Assembly: GCF_012427705.1 (NCBI RefSeq)
Contig: NZ_CP048602.1
Span: 1,860,001 to 1,924,000, forward strand
Length of the DNA: 64,000 bases
Direction: 5' to 3'
Source: Vreelandella piezotolerans
Lineage (GTDB): Bacteria > Pseudomonadota > Gammaproteobacteria > Pseudomonadales > Halomonadaceae
Part shown: piece after piece, positions 16,700-26,723 of the stretch
How the letters are laid out: the number at the start of each line of letters is the position of its first letter
Position numbering within the stretch: position 1 is the first letter of the stretch
Made by a program: the position numbers and the translations under genes
Notes under the pieces: generated by a model
What the model was told of the DNA's origin: nothing
The model's database searches: none
Seen by the model: the letters and a program-made list of their open reading frames with translations, nothing else

Positions 16700-17641
16700 C
16701 TAGGGAGCATCGGTGAAGGGGAGTCCCAAAAGCGCTTTGATATGCGCCTCGGCGCTGCTGGCAAGGGAGGTTGGGTTGTAACCTCCCTCTAGTACGGACA
16801 CGACGCGATTGTCGGCATAAAGCGCCGCAATTTCCATGGCCAGGTGCGTTACCCAATAGAAGTCTTCATCTTCTAAGCAAATATCGCCCATTGGGTCCTC
16901 TTTATGAGCATCGAACCCTGCCGATAACATTACCAGGTCGGGTTTGAAGGCATGCAGTGCGGGGAGCCAATGACGTTCGATGACCCGTCGATACTCTTCA
17001 CTGCCGGTACCGACTTCCAGCGGGGTATTCACCACGTTTTGCCATTCGCTGCGCAAGTAACGCCAAGGATAAAACGGGTATTGAAAGCTGGTGCAAATGA
17101 GCACGTCTGGATCGTTCTTAAAAATGTCGATGGTGCCGTTGCACTGGTGAACATCGAAATCGAGAATGGCGATCCGTCGAGCACCATAGGTTGCTTTTGC
17201 ATGAGCGGCCCCCACGGCAATGTTGTTGTAAAAGCAGAAGCCCATGGCATCGGCTGCTTCGGCATGGTGGCCGGGGGGGCGCACGGCGCAAAAGACGTTA
17301 TCCGCTTGCCGTTTGAACACCTGATCCACGCCCCGAATGACGGCACCTGCGGCTACACGCGCTGCTTTCAAGCTATCCGGGTTCATCATGGTGTCGCTAT
17401 CCAGCGTCACGATTCCTTCGCTAGGCAGGCATTTCTCCAAGGCATGAAGGTGGCGCAAAGGATGAACTCTGGCTAACGCCTCGTCACTCGCCTCTTTGGC
17501 ATCACCCTGCATGGTTTGCTGTAACAGTCCAGAAAGTGACAGGCGCGCCCGAATCGCCTCTAGCCGCAAGGGACTTTCAGGGTGCTCTGGCCCCATATGA
17601 TGCAATACGCAGTCGGGGTGGGTAAGGTAGGCAGTGATCAT
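16700..17641 (-). CDS. Histone deacetylase family protein
   Basis: A 313-residue hydrolase of the arginase/deacetylase superfamily. Active-site elements are all present: tandem His125-His126 in RPPGHHAEA, zinc ligands Asp163 and His165 in LDFDVHQCNGT and Asp244 in SAGFDAHKEDP, and catalytic Tyr288 in LEGGYNP. Cys167 stands where most relatives have Gly (DVHxGNGT). Bacterial members deacetylate proteins (AcuC), acetylpolyamines or other amides. It is divergent from a Pat-type lysine acetyltransferase (107-nt gap), which favours a protein deacetylase. The XRE-cupin neighbour, of a type often tied to polyamine control, keeps acetylpolyamine hydrolysis open. Confidence 0.88.
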   Translation of the reverse strand: MITAYLTHPDCVLHHMGPEHPESPLRLEAIRARLSLSGLLQQTMQGDAKEASDEALARVHPLRHLHALEKCLPSEGIVTLDSDTMMNPDSLKAARVAAGAVIRGVDQVFKRQADNVFCAVRPPGHHAEAADAMGFCFYNNIAVGAAHAKATYGARRIAILDFDVHQCNGTIDIFKNDPDVLICTSFQYPFYPWRYLRSEWQNVVNTPLEVGTGSEEYRRVIERHWLPALHAFKPDLVMLSAGFDAHKEDPMGDICLEDEDFYWVTHLAMEIAALYADNRVVSVLEGGYNPTSLASSAEAHIKALLGLPFTDAP

Positions 17642-17747
17642 TCGAGCGCTCCGGTAACGTTAGCATCACCTTAATCGCCTCGAGGGCTTGCGCGACAGTG
17701 TCAATAAGTCGTACACATTAGTCATTCATGTCAGAGGGAGACGCATC

Positions 17748-20495
17748 GTGAGCACACGCTTTCTGCATCATTTTTTCGAACCTCGCTCGGTGGCGGTGTT
17801 CGGTGCCTCTGAAAAGCCAGAATCTTTGGGTGGTTTGGTGTTGGGCAACCTGCAAGATGGCCAATTCAGAGGCAAGCTCTGGGCCGTTAACCTGAAAGGT
17901 TATGAAAAGGTGTTTGGCGTAGATTGCGTACGTACAGTGGAGGAACTGCCCGACATTCCTGATCTCGCCGTCGTGTGTTCGCCCATTGAGGGCGTTCCCA
18001 GACTGATTAAAAAGTTGGGTAAGTACGGTGTGAAGGCGGCTTTGGTGCTTTCCGGGGGTGCGTACCTAGACCGTGAGGAGGGCAGCAAGGGGTCGATACG
18101 CCAGCGCATGCTGCAGGCTGCCCGTGAATCCGGCATCCGCGTTCTAGGCCCGGAGTGTATGGGGCTAATCGTACCGGGAAAAAAACTCAATGCTTCGTAT
18201 GCCAGCCAGCCGATCAAGGCGGGGCGCGTGGCATATCTAGGCCAATCAGGAATGCTGGCCAATGCGATGATCGACTGGGCAGCGGGCCGAGATGTGGGCT
18301 TCTCTCACCTCATTACCGTTGGCGATAGTGTCGATGTGTTATTGCCGGATCTCATCGACTACGTCAATCAGTATTCGCCTGCGCAAGCGATTCTTCTACA
18401 TCTCGAGCGGGTGACGGATGCCCAGCACTTTATGACGTCTGTCCGGGATGCCTCACGCAACCGACTCGTGGTGGCGATCAAAAGTGGTCGCACCGCTCAG
18501 TCGGACATATCTGGTATGCCGCCCACGCCGGGCATTGCCAATCGCGATGTCGTGTTCGATGCCGCCTTTGCACGTGCCGGCGTGGTGCGTGTCAACGATT
18601 CGGATGAAATGCTCGATGCCCTAGAAACGCTGTCACGTATGAAACCGCTACGCGGTGATCGCTTGGCAATCGTCTCCAATGGACTTGGGCCTGCCATGCT
18701 GGCCATCGATAAGTTAATTAGCGCGGGTGGCAAGCTGGCTGAATTCAGCCCCGAAACCCAAGCGGCGTTACATAAAAGTCAAGTCGATATGAGCAAGCCC
18801 GGCGAAAACCCGGTGGACTTGGGCGGAAACGCGACTCCGGAGCGGTTTGTTGAGGCGCTGCAAATCGTCACCGCTGACCCGAACGTCGATGCCGTCCTAG
18901 TCGTTCATGCACCTACACGTTTAGCGCCTTCCCAGGTCACGGCCCAAGCGCTCATCGATCACCGTCGCTCTTTCAAACGTAATTTACTCACGAGTTGGAT
19001 GGGTTTGAAAGAGGCGCTCAATGCGCGACATGTCTGCAACCTCGCGGGTATTCCTACCTATACGTCACCTGAAAAAGCGGTGAAGGCCTTTATGCATATG
19101 GTGGATTATCAGCGCGTTCAGGCGTTGCTGCATGAAATACCGCCCAGCCTGCCGTTTTCCACGAGCCCAGAGATTCGCGCCGAGTGTCGTGCGCTGATCA
19201 AGCAAGCAAAAGAACAGGGCCGCCAAACTCTCGCTCACTCTGAAACCGCCCAAGTATTGGAAGCTTATGGTATACCCACTGCCCCCAGCGCCTACGTGAA
19301 CTCACCAGAAGAAGCCTTGGTGGTCGCCGAACGCTTTCCAGGACCAAAGGCGCTGAAAGTGGTTCACGAAGGAAACTGTCGGCCGTATCGCTACCGCAAG
19401 CATCCGCATAAGATTTCCGCTGGGTTACTGCAAGATTTAGAGACGCCCGAACAAGTCGCCGACGGGGTGAGGCAATTAGACGATAAAGTGCAGGAGAAAT
19501 TTCCCGAGCATGCCATTCGCGAATACTGTTTGCAGCCGATGCAGCGGGGCAAACATTCGATGCAGATTTGTGCAGGCATCACCCGGGACCCGGTATTTGG
19601 GCCGCTGATCGTGTTTGGTATCGGGGGCTATAAGGTCAACGTGTTGGCTGACCGGCAGGTGGCGTTGCCCCCGCTCAATATGAGCCTCGCCTCCGACGTC
19701 GTGGGGCGCACCCATGCGGCCTCTTTGATCCGCGAGCACTCCGCCGACCCCGAGCGGGATATCCAGCATCTATGTCAGTTGCTAGTCAAACTTTCCCAAA
19801 TGGCGTCGGATTTGACCGATTTACGTGGCCTGGAGCTCAATCCATTGCTGTTGAACCGCGACGGTATGTTGGCAGTGGATTTTGCCATGGATCTGGGGCA
19901 CCCCGCGCGTTTTGCGATCATGCCGTACCCGGAAGAGCTTCGTCAGTGGGTGACGTTGAAAAATGGCTGGCAGGTAGAAGTGCGACCCATCCGCGCAGAG
20001 GATGCACCACTGATCACCACCTTTCACCGGCAGCTCTCAGAGGAGAGCATCCGTTTCCGCTACTTCCATAACAAGTCGAACCTTACCCAGCGCGACTTGT
20101 CGATTTTGTCGCATATCAACTATGACCGTCAGATGGCATTCATCGCGGAGCATCAGCACGATGATGGCAGTAAGGAGATGTTGGGGGTGGTTCGGGTATG
20201 GAACGACCCTGACAATATCCGCACCGAGTTCTCCGTGATCATTCGGGATGATCTTCAGGGACTGGGCATTGGCAGTCTACTGATGAAGAAAATGATCGAC
20301 TACTGCACCAGTATAGGCACGCTCGAAATGATCGGTAAGATCATGGTGGATAATCACCCCATGCGAGCGTTGATGAAACATCTTGGTTTTCGTTGCCGTT
20401 ACAATATGGAAGAGCAGGTGATCGATGCCGTACTGCGACTGAATGAACCCGACAGCGAGTGGCAGCGCCATCGTTTGGAGAGTCAACCGGATTGA
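17748..20495 (+). CDS. Pat/PatZ-type protein lysine acetyltransferase
   Basis: A 915-residue protein: ADP-forming acyl-CoA synthetase-like region (CoA-binding domain from residue 5, FFEPRSVAVFGASEKPESLG; ligase and ATP-grasp parts to about 730) fused to a C-terminal GNAT acetyltransferase (about 760-900, with IRDDLQGLGIGSLLMKKMID as the acetyl-CoA loop). This is the architecture of Salmonella Pat and E. coli PatZ, which acetylate acetyl-CoA synthetase and other proteins. The His phosphorylated in true ADP-forming synthetases (SHTG motif) is replaced by Pro259 in MPPTPG, so the synthetase part is probably only regulatory. GTG 17748 is chosen for its AGAGGGAG site and family-like start; a frame start at 17688 lacks one. 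Confidence 0.9.
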   Translation: MSTRFLHHFFEPRSVAVFGASEKPESLGGLVLGNLQDGQFRGKLWAVNLKGYEKVFGVDCVRTVEELPDIPDLAVVCSPIEGVPRLIKKLGKYGVKAALVLSGGAYLDREEGSKGSIRQRMLQAARESGIRVLGPECMGLIVPGKKLNASYASQPIKAGRVAYLGQSGMLANAMIDWAAGRDVGFSHLITVGDSVDVLLPDLIDYVNQYSPAQAILLHLERVTDAQHFMTSVRDASRNRLVVAIKSGRTAQSDISGMPPTPGIANRDVVFDAAFARAGVVRVNDSDEMLDALETLSRMKPLRGDRLAIVSNGLGPAMLAIDKLISAGGKLAEFSPETQAALHKSQVDMSKPGENPVDLGGNATPERFVEALQIVTADPNVDAVLVVHAPTRLAPSQVTAQALIDHRRSFKRNLLTSWMGLKEALNARHVCNLAGIPTYTSPEKAVKAFMHMVDYQRVQALLHEIPPSLPFSTSPEIRAECRALIKQAKEQGRQTLAHSETAQVLEAYGIPTAPSAYVNSPEEALVVAERFPGPKALKVVHEGNCRPYRYRKHPHKISAGLLQDLETPEQVADGVRQLDDKVQEKFPEHAIREYCLQPMQRGKHSMQICAGITRDPVFGPLIVFGIGGYKVNVLADRQVALPPLNMSLASDVVGRTHAASLIREHSADPERDIQHLCQLLVKLSQMASDLTDLRGLELNPLLLNRDGMLAVDFAMDLGHPARFAIMPYPEELRQWVTLKNGWQVEVRPIRAEDAPLITTFHRQLSEESIRFRYFHNKSNLTQRDLSILSHINYDRQMAFIAEHQHDDGSKEMLGVVRVWNDPDNIRTEFSVIIRDDLQGLGIGSLLMKKMIDYCTSIGTLEMIGKIMVDNHPMRALMKHLGFRCRYNMEEQVIDAVLRLNEPDSEWQRHRLESQPD

Positions 20496-20506
20496 CCCTT
20501 CCAATG

Positions 20507-20538
20507 AACGGTCTGTGGCTTGTCACCCGCAGACCGTT
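20507..20538. terminator. Hairpin between convergent acetyltransferase and pdxH genes
   Basis: A 12-bp stem (one G-U pair) with AACGGTCTG / CAGACCGTT at its base and an 8-nt loop, placed in the 69-nt gap between two converging genes. The T-tract is short (TTT) on the plus side, so termination strength is uncertain. Confidence 0.6.
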
Positions 20539-20564
20539 TGAGTGTTACGTCTTGCGCCTGGGCA

Positions 20565-21209
20565 TCAGGGCGCTAAACGGAAGCGGCTCCACTCACCGCC
20601 GTCGCGCCGTTCGTAGCGCAGTCGGTCGTGCAAGCGGCTGGGCTGCCCCTGCCAAAACTCGATCATTTCCGGGTTTACCCGATAGCCTCCCCAGTGAATA
20701 GGGCGGGGAATATCCTGGCCTTCATAAGCTTGTTCGAAGCGCTTTTGACGCTCTTCGATCCAGTTCCTGTCAGGAATCACCACGCTTTGGGTGGCAATCC
20801 AAGCACCGAGCTGACTACCGCGTGGGCGACTGGCAAAGTATTCATCCGACTCTTCGGCGGAAACTTGCTCCACCGGGCCCTCTATCCGCACTTGACGTGA
20901 TAGAGACGGCCACCAAAAGGTGAGAGCGGCATAGGGCACATTGCTCAGCTCGCTACCTTTATGGCTATGATAGTTGGTGAAAAACACCATGCCTCGCTCG
21001 TCGAACCCTTTCAGCAGCACAACGCGTGCATGGGGACGACCCTGACTGTCGACCGTAGAGAGCGTCATGGCATTGCCATCTTTACCTTCGCTGTCAAGGG
21101 CCAGACTGAACCACTCATCGAACGTCACGAATGGGTCGTCGGAGGTGTGCGTTTCGTCCAAACGCCCGCCCTCGTAGTCACGCCTGACGTCGGCAATGTT
21201 ACGTGTCAT
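20565..21209 (-). CDS. pdxH: Pyridoxamine 5'-phosphate oxidase
   Basis: A 214-residue FMN enzyme that oxidises pyridoxamine/pyridoxine 5'-phosphate to pyridoxal 5'-phosphate. Family landmarks: N-terminal MTRNIADVRRDYEGGRLDE, FMN-binding RPHARVVLLKGFDERGMVFF (residues about 58-77) and SHKGSEL, Q-V-R-I-E-G, the SRPRGSQLGAWIATQS loop and the C-terminal PSRLHDRLRYER. Length is normal. PLP is the cofactor of EctB encoded in this window. It stands alone between a convergent gene and a divergent cytochrome b. Confidence 0.95.
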   Translation of the reverse strand: MTRNIADVRRDYEGGRLDETHTSDDPFVTFDEWFSLALDSEGKDGNAMTLSTVDSQGRPHARVVLLKGFDERGMVFFTNYHSHKGSELSNVPYAALTFWWPSLSRQVRIEGPVEQVSAEESDEYFASRPRGSQLGAWIATQSVVIPDRNWIEERQKRFEQAYEGQDIPRPIHWGGYRVNPEMIEFWQGQPSRLHDRLRYERRDGGEWSRFRLAP

Positions 21210-21393
21210 CGGTGAAGCTCCCCTGAGGTGATAAATTACATTGAGGTCATGTTCGCTGGTCTAACGCTAAAGCTCAAGTGTTGTTCGTTCAGGATGGCCC
21301 AGTGACACAGCGTTGGAGCGCTCGCGGAATCCTTCTATGAGAATATTGCCATAAATGCGAAAATATACCCGTACGAAGATTGAGGATAGCGCG

Positions 21394-22080
21394 ATGCAGA
21401 GCCGCACGACACGCATAGCCGTATGGGATGCGTTCATTCGCTTGTTTCATTGGTCCCTGCTGGCAGCGGTGATTATTTCTTTCTACACCACTAAAACAAT
21501 GGGTCAGCCCTTTCTATTTCCGCTGGAAGTACATGCTCAGGCGGGCTATTTGATCATTGGGTTACTCGTTTTTCGCTTGATCTGGGGCTGGGTGGGCACC
21601 CCTTATGCTCGCTTTAGTACGTTCGTATATGGCCCTAGGACTACCGCACGCTATAGCAAAGCGCTAATGGCACGGCGCGCATCTCCCTACGCCAGCCATA
21701 ATCCGCTCGGCGGGTGGATGGTCGTGCTGTTGCTAGTGTCGCTTGGATTTCAAGCGTTAAGTGGGCTGTTCTTGAGCGATGATATTTTCTTTCAGGCACC
21801 GCTTTACGGAGTGTTAGGCGCTAACATGGGCGATCTGCTCGCTCAGTTACACTCACTCAATAGCGATCTACTGTTAGTGTTGATTGGTTTGCATGTCGCA
21901 GGGCTACTTTGGCACACGCTACAAGGCGAGCGGCTCATTCCCGCCATGTTGACGGGAGTGAAAAGATTTCATAGCCCGCCCGTCGACGCAAAACCCGTCT
22001 CGTCGCGCAGGCAAACTTGCTACGCCGTTGGGGCGCTGCTGATCGCATCAGGCGTCAGTGGCTGGCTATGGTTTTATTGA
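21394..22080 (+). CDS. Cytochrome b561 family membrane protein
   Basis: A 228-residue membrane protein of the bacterial cytochrome b561/Ni-hydrogenase b-type family. Four core hydrophobic segments carry likely haem-ligand His residues: His in RLFHWSLLA (near residue 18), VHAQAGYLI, LAQLHSLNSDLLL and LIGLHVAGLLWH. A fifth helix lies at the C-terminus. VWDAFIRLFHWSL is the usual opening of the group that transfers electrons between quinone and periplasmic c-type cytochromes. The ATG at 21394 has a TGAGGA site. No redox partner is adjacent; the nearest c-type cytochrome in the window is at 46.1 kb. Confidence 0.85.
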   Translation: MQSRTTRIAVWDAFIRLFHWSLLAAVIISFYTTKTMGQPFLFPLEVHAQAGYLIIGLLVFRLIWGWVGTPYARFSTFVYGPRTTARYSKALMARRASPYASHNPLGGWMVVLLLVSLGFQALSGLFLSDDIFFQAPLYGVLGANMGDLLAQLHSLNSDLLLVLIGLHVAGLLWHTLQGERLIPAMLTGVKRFHSPPVDAKPVSSRRQTCYAVGALLIASGVSGWLWFY

Positions 22081-22086
22081 TATCGT

Positions 22087-23635
<1,549 letters not shown>

Positions 23636-23769
23636 ATCTCTTTCCTTGGTGATAGGTAGATGTATAGGGTGCAGAACGGCCTGTGATAAGACAAGTCTTA
23701 AGCAGTGTCGGTGATTTTGCTAAGATACATTACGCTGTCTAGGCCTAGACCCTATCGGAGGAGCCTGTT

Positions 23770-24360
23770 ATGAGCCAGTCACTTCGTGATGAAATGGACT
23801 TCCGCGCGTTAGTGGGTGATGTGAAGCCACTGCCAAAGCGCAATCGTGCAGATACAGGTCCCCAACGTCAGCGGCCATCGGAAGCACAGTTGGCCAGACG
23901 CGAAAGCGCCGAAGAGCGTTTGGATGAGCGTAACTTTCTCTCGGACGATTTCGTCGATTTACTGCCACCTTTCGATCCTATCGAGTTTCGCCGTGAAGGT
24001 ATTCAACAAGGGGTGGTCGACAAATTGAAGCATGGCGGATACAGCGTGCAAGCACAGCTTCATCTGCTTCGCCGACCGCTAGCAGAGTGTCGACGCATGC
24101 TCTTTCCCTTTATTCAGGAGGCCTATGCCCACGACCTTCGCTCGGTAATGGTCGTTCATGGGCGAGGACGGGAGGTGGACAGCCCGGCCAACGTGTTGCG
24201 CTCCTATATCGCCAAGTGGCTCGCTCAGTTCGATGAGGTGCAGGCTTACGTGTCTGCCCAGCCATCTGAAGGCGGGCTCGGCGCTACCTGGATCATGCTA
24301 CGCAAAAGCGACCGTGCTAAAGCCAATAATCGCGAGCGCCAGCAGAAACGGCGCGGCTAA
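23770..24360 (+). CDS. Smr-domain DNA endonuclease (SmrA/SmrB type)
   Basis: A 196-residue protein: variable basic N-terminus, then a Smr domain at about residues 95-185 with the first motif QLHLLRRPLAECR (family L-D-L-H-G) and the second motif VMVVHGRGRE. The first motif lacks its Gly. Smr proteins of this size nick DNA or, as SmrB, cleave mRNA at collided ribosomes. The 196-aa length and N-terminus DFRALVGDVKPL fit the SmrA group of stand-alone gammaproteobacterial Smr proteins. It is a single gene with a terminator just after it. Confidence 0.85.
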   Translation: MSQSLRDEMDFRALVGDVKPLPKRNRADTGPQRQRPSEAQLARRESAEERLDERNFLSDDFVDLLPPFDPIEFRREGIQQGVVDKLKHGGYSVQAQLHLLRRPLAECRRMLFPFIQEAYAHDLRSVMVVHGRGREVDSPANVLRSYIAKWLAQFDEVQAYVSAQPSEGGLGATWIMLRKSDRAKANNRERQQKRRG

Positions 24361-24361
24361 A

Positions 24362-24398
24362 CAAAAAACGCCGACAAAGGCATGCCCTTGTCGGCGTT
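24362..24398 (-). terminator. Terminator between smr and the cysI operon
   Basis: Hairpin AACGCCGACAA / TTGTCGGCGTT with an inner loop around GGCATGCC. The plus-strand A-run at 24362-24367 is a T-run on the minus strand, so it best fits termination of cysI-DUF934, and may also stop the converging smr transcript. Confidence 0.8.
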
Positions 24399-24415
24399 AG
24401 CGATGCAGCTTGTCT

Positions 24416-24958
24416 TTAGTGGGTAGTGGCTAAACGCTTTTCGAAGAGCGCCTGGCGTACTTCTACGTCGGTCTGGTAACGGACGCTAAACGCATTGAGG
24501 GCGCGCAGAGCATCTTCTGGGTGCTGATCATCTCGTAATGCCATGGTCGAAAAACCGCAGCGACGCATGTAATCCAACTGATCGACCAGAACGTCACCTA
24601 CCGCACGTATCTCTCCCGTAAACCCGTAACGTTCTCTGAGTAGGCGGGCAATGGTGTACCCACGCCCGTCGGTGAAAGCGGGGAAGTCGACGGCGACGGC
24701 GGGTGCTGCCTTTAGTTCACTAGCCAGCTCAGCGTTGAGCTCTGTGTCGCTCGCTAGCAGCGGTGCCAGTTCTGTATCAGCCTGGTTGTTCTGCCATAGC
24801 GCAAGGGGGACGAAGGCAGGGCGCTGCTCGGGCAGTGTTTGCGCATCGTAGGAGACGCACCAAGCATTTTCCGCGGCCAGTTCGCCGTTGTCGATCAAGT
24901 GATCGACGTGAACAGGGGTCTGTTCCATTGCCTCGGCTTGGGTATCATTGCTGGGCAT
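24416..24958 (-). CDS. DUF934 protein, sulfite-reduction partner
   Basis: A 180-residue protein of the DUF934 family, recognised by the AVDFPAFTDGRGYTIARLLR segment (about residues 88-107) and the following RAVGDVLVDQLDYMRRCGF. In many proteobacteria it directly follows the sulfite reductase gene and is presumed to help assimilatory sulfite reduction; the biochemical role is unknown. ATG 24958 is chosen because AAGGAG lies 7 nt upstream, whereas the GTG at 24964 is only 1 nt from it. It overlaps the cysI end by 14 nt. Confidence 0.88.
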   Translation of the reverse strand: MPSNDTQAEAMEQTPVHVDHLIDNGELAAENAWCVSYDAQTLPEQRPAFVPLALWQNNQADTELAPLLASDTELNAELASELKAAPAVAVDFPAFTDGRGYTIARLLRERYGFTGEIRAVGDVLVDQLDYMRRCGFSTMALRDDQHPEDALRALNAFSVRYQTDVEVRQALFEKRLATTH

Positions 24959-26603
24959 AAACACGCTCCTTGAAGGGTTTTAGGCCAATACGGCGATACG
25001 TATCCAGAAAGCGCTCATCTTCGTGACGTTCCGCTACGTAAACTTCGAGCACCTTCTCGACCACGCCCGGCACGTCCTCACGGAAGAAAGAGGGGCCTAG
25101 AATTTTACCCAGTGAGGCGTCGTCCGTTGAATTACCGCCAATCGAGACTTGGTAATACTCTTCGCCTTTTTTATCCACGCCAAGAATGCCGATATGGCCA
25201 ACGTGGTGGTGTCCGCAGGCATTCATGCAGCCTGAGATGTTGAGGTCCAGGGGCCCCAGGTCGTACAGGAAATCCAAATCTTCGAAGCGCTCTTGTAACG
25301 CCTGAGCAATGGGAATGGAGACCGCATTGGCAAGACTGCAGTAGTCGCCACCAGGACAGCAGATGATGTCGTTCAGCGTGCCTACAGTGGGGTTGGCCAT
25401 TCCCAGGGCATCCAGTTCTTTCCAAAGCGCTTCGAGCTCGTCGACTGGCACGTCGGATAGCACCAAGTTCTGCTCGTGAGTTACCCGCACTTCGCCAAAG
25501 CTATAGCGGTCGGCGAGGTCGGCCACGGCGTCCATCTGGTCGGCAGTCACGTCACCTGGAGCATGCTCGCGGCGCTTCAACGACAGCGTGACCGCTTTAT
25601 AACCCGGCACTTTGTGGTCGGTCACATTATTGGTGACGAAACGCGCAAAGCTGCGATTGTCACGACGCAGTTGGTCGAACGCTTCCACCGAGCTGTCGGC
25701 CACCGGGCGGAGCTCAGGCTCGGGGAAGTGCGCTTTGGCCGCGTCGACGGCGGCTTGATTCAGTGTCTGGGGGCCATCTTTCAAATGCGCCCACTCTTCG
25801 TCGACACGTCGGCGGAACTCTTCGATACCGAGTGCCTTCACCAATATTTTGATACGCGCCTTGAACTTGTTGTCACGGCGACCGAACTGGTTATAAACCC
25901 GCACGCACGCTTCGAGATAGGTCAGCAGGTGCTGCCAGGGCAGGTCCTCACGCACCACGTCGCCAATCATCGGCGTGCGGCCTAAACCGCCACCCGCCAA
26001 TACTTTGACGCGAAGCTCGCCGTCAGCGTTGCGCCACAAGCGCAGACCAATGTCATGAACCTGAATCGCTGCCCGATCTTGGGCGGCGCCGCTGACGGCA
26101 ATTTTGAATTTGCGCGGCAGGTAAGCAAACTCGGGGTGCAGCGTCGACCACTGGCGGATCAGCTCGCACCAGGGGCGGGGGTCTTCGACTTCATCGTTGG
26201 CAATCCCCGCAAACTGGTCGCTGGTGGTATTGCGGATACAGTTACCGCTGGTTTGGATGGCGTGCATCTGCACTTTGGCCAGCTCGGCCAAGATATCCGG
26301 CACGTCTTCCAGTGCAGGCCAGTTGAGCTGCAGGTTTTGTCGCGTGGTGAAGTGGCCGTAGCCGCGGTCGTAGCGGCGAGTGATCTCGGCCAAAGCACGC
26401 AGCTGATGGCCCGCCAGCATACCGTAAGGTATAGCAATACGCAGCATCGGCGCATGCCTTTGAATGTACAGGCCGTTTTGCAGCCGCAGCGGGCGAAACT
26501 CTTCTTCTCCCAAACGACCGGCTTGGTAGCGCTCCATCTGATCGCGGAACTGCGCTACGCGCTCGTCAACCAGCGTTTGGTCGTGAATATCATAACGGTA
26601 CAT
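24945..26603 (-). CDS. cysI: Assimilatory sulfite/nitrite reductase haemoprotein
   Basis: A 552-residue sirohaem enzyme reducing sulfite to sulfide. It has the duplicated ferredoxin-like and sirohaem domain layout: the first half includes RRYDRGYGHFTTRQNLQLNW and IQTSGNCIRNTTSD. The cluster ligands lie in CCPGGDYCSLA and SGCMNACGHH in the last third (C-X5-C and C-X3-C). Length and DUF934 partner match the Pseudomonas CysI type rather than the NADPH-dependent enterobacterial CysJI. ATG 26603 opens MYRYDIHDQTLVDERVAQFR as in relatives; the frame's upstream ATG at 26636 lies within the promoter region. Two inverted repeats lie upstream. Confidence 0.92.
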   Translation of the reverse strand: MYRYDIHDQTLVDERVAQFRDQMERYQAGRLGEEEFRPLRLQNGLYIQRHAPMLRIAIPYGMLAGHQLRALAEITRRYDRGYGHFTTRQNLQLNWPALEDVPDILAELAKVQMHAIQTSGNCIRNTTSDQFAGIANDEVEDPRPWCELIRQWSTLHPEFAYLPRKFKIAVSGAAQDRAAIQVHDIGLRLWRNADGELRVKVLAGGGLGRTPMIGDVVREDLPWQHLLTYLEACVRVYNQFGRRDNKFKARIKILVKALGIEEFRRRVDEEWAHLKDGPQTLNQAAVDAAKAHFPEPELRPVADSSVEAFDQLRRDNRSFARFVTNNVTDHKVPGYKAVTLSLKRREHAPGDVTADQMDAVADLADRYSFGEVRVTHEQNLVLSDVPVDELEALWKELDALGMANPTVGTLNDIICCPGGDYCSLANAVSIPIAQALQERFEDLDFLYDLGPLDLNISGCMNACGHHHVGHIGILGVDKKGEEYYQVSIGGNSTDDASLGKILGPSFFREDVPGVVEKVLEVYVAERHEDERFLDTYRRIGLKPFKERVYAQQ

Positions 26604-26645
26604 GTGGCACGATCCTGCTAAAAGCGAAATGGTCACGTCGAGACG

Positions 26646-26662
26646 GACGGTAATATACCGTC
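26646..26662 (-). promoter_or_regulatory. Palindrome upstream of cysI, candidate operator
   Basis: Perfect 7-bp inverted repeat GACGGTA-N3-TACCGTC, centred about 50 nt before the cysI start. On the minus strand it contains TATATT, a plausible -10, with ATGACG 18 nt upstream as a weak -35. A repressor here would block the promoter. The regulator is unknown. Confidence 0.5.
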
Positions 26663-26679
26663 ACTCTAACGCGGGCGTC

Positions 26680-26698
26680 ATATTCTACAAAAGAATAT
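26680..26698 (-). repeat. Second inverted repeat upstream of cysI
   Basis: Perfect ATATTCT-N5-AGAATAT, AT-rich, 18 nt upstream of the first palindrome. The position relative to the candidate promoter would suit an activator such as a CysB-type protein, but the sequence alone does not identify one. Confidence 0.45.
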
Positions 26699-26723
26699 AT
26701 AATTATCTTTTTATCGTTAAATG

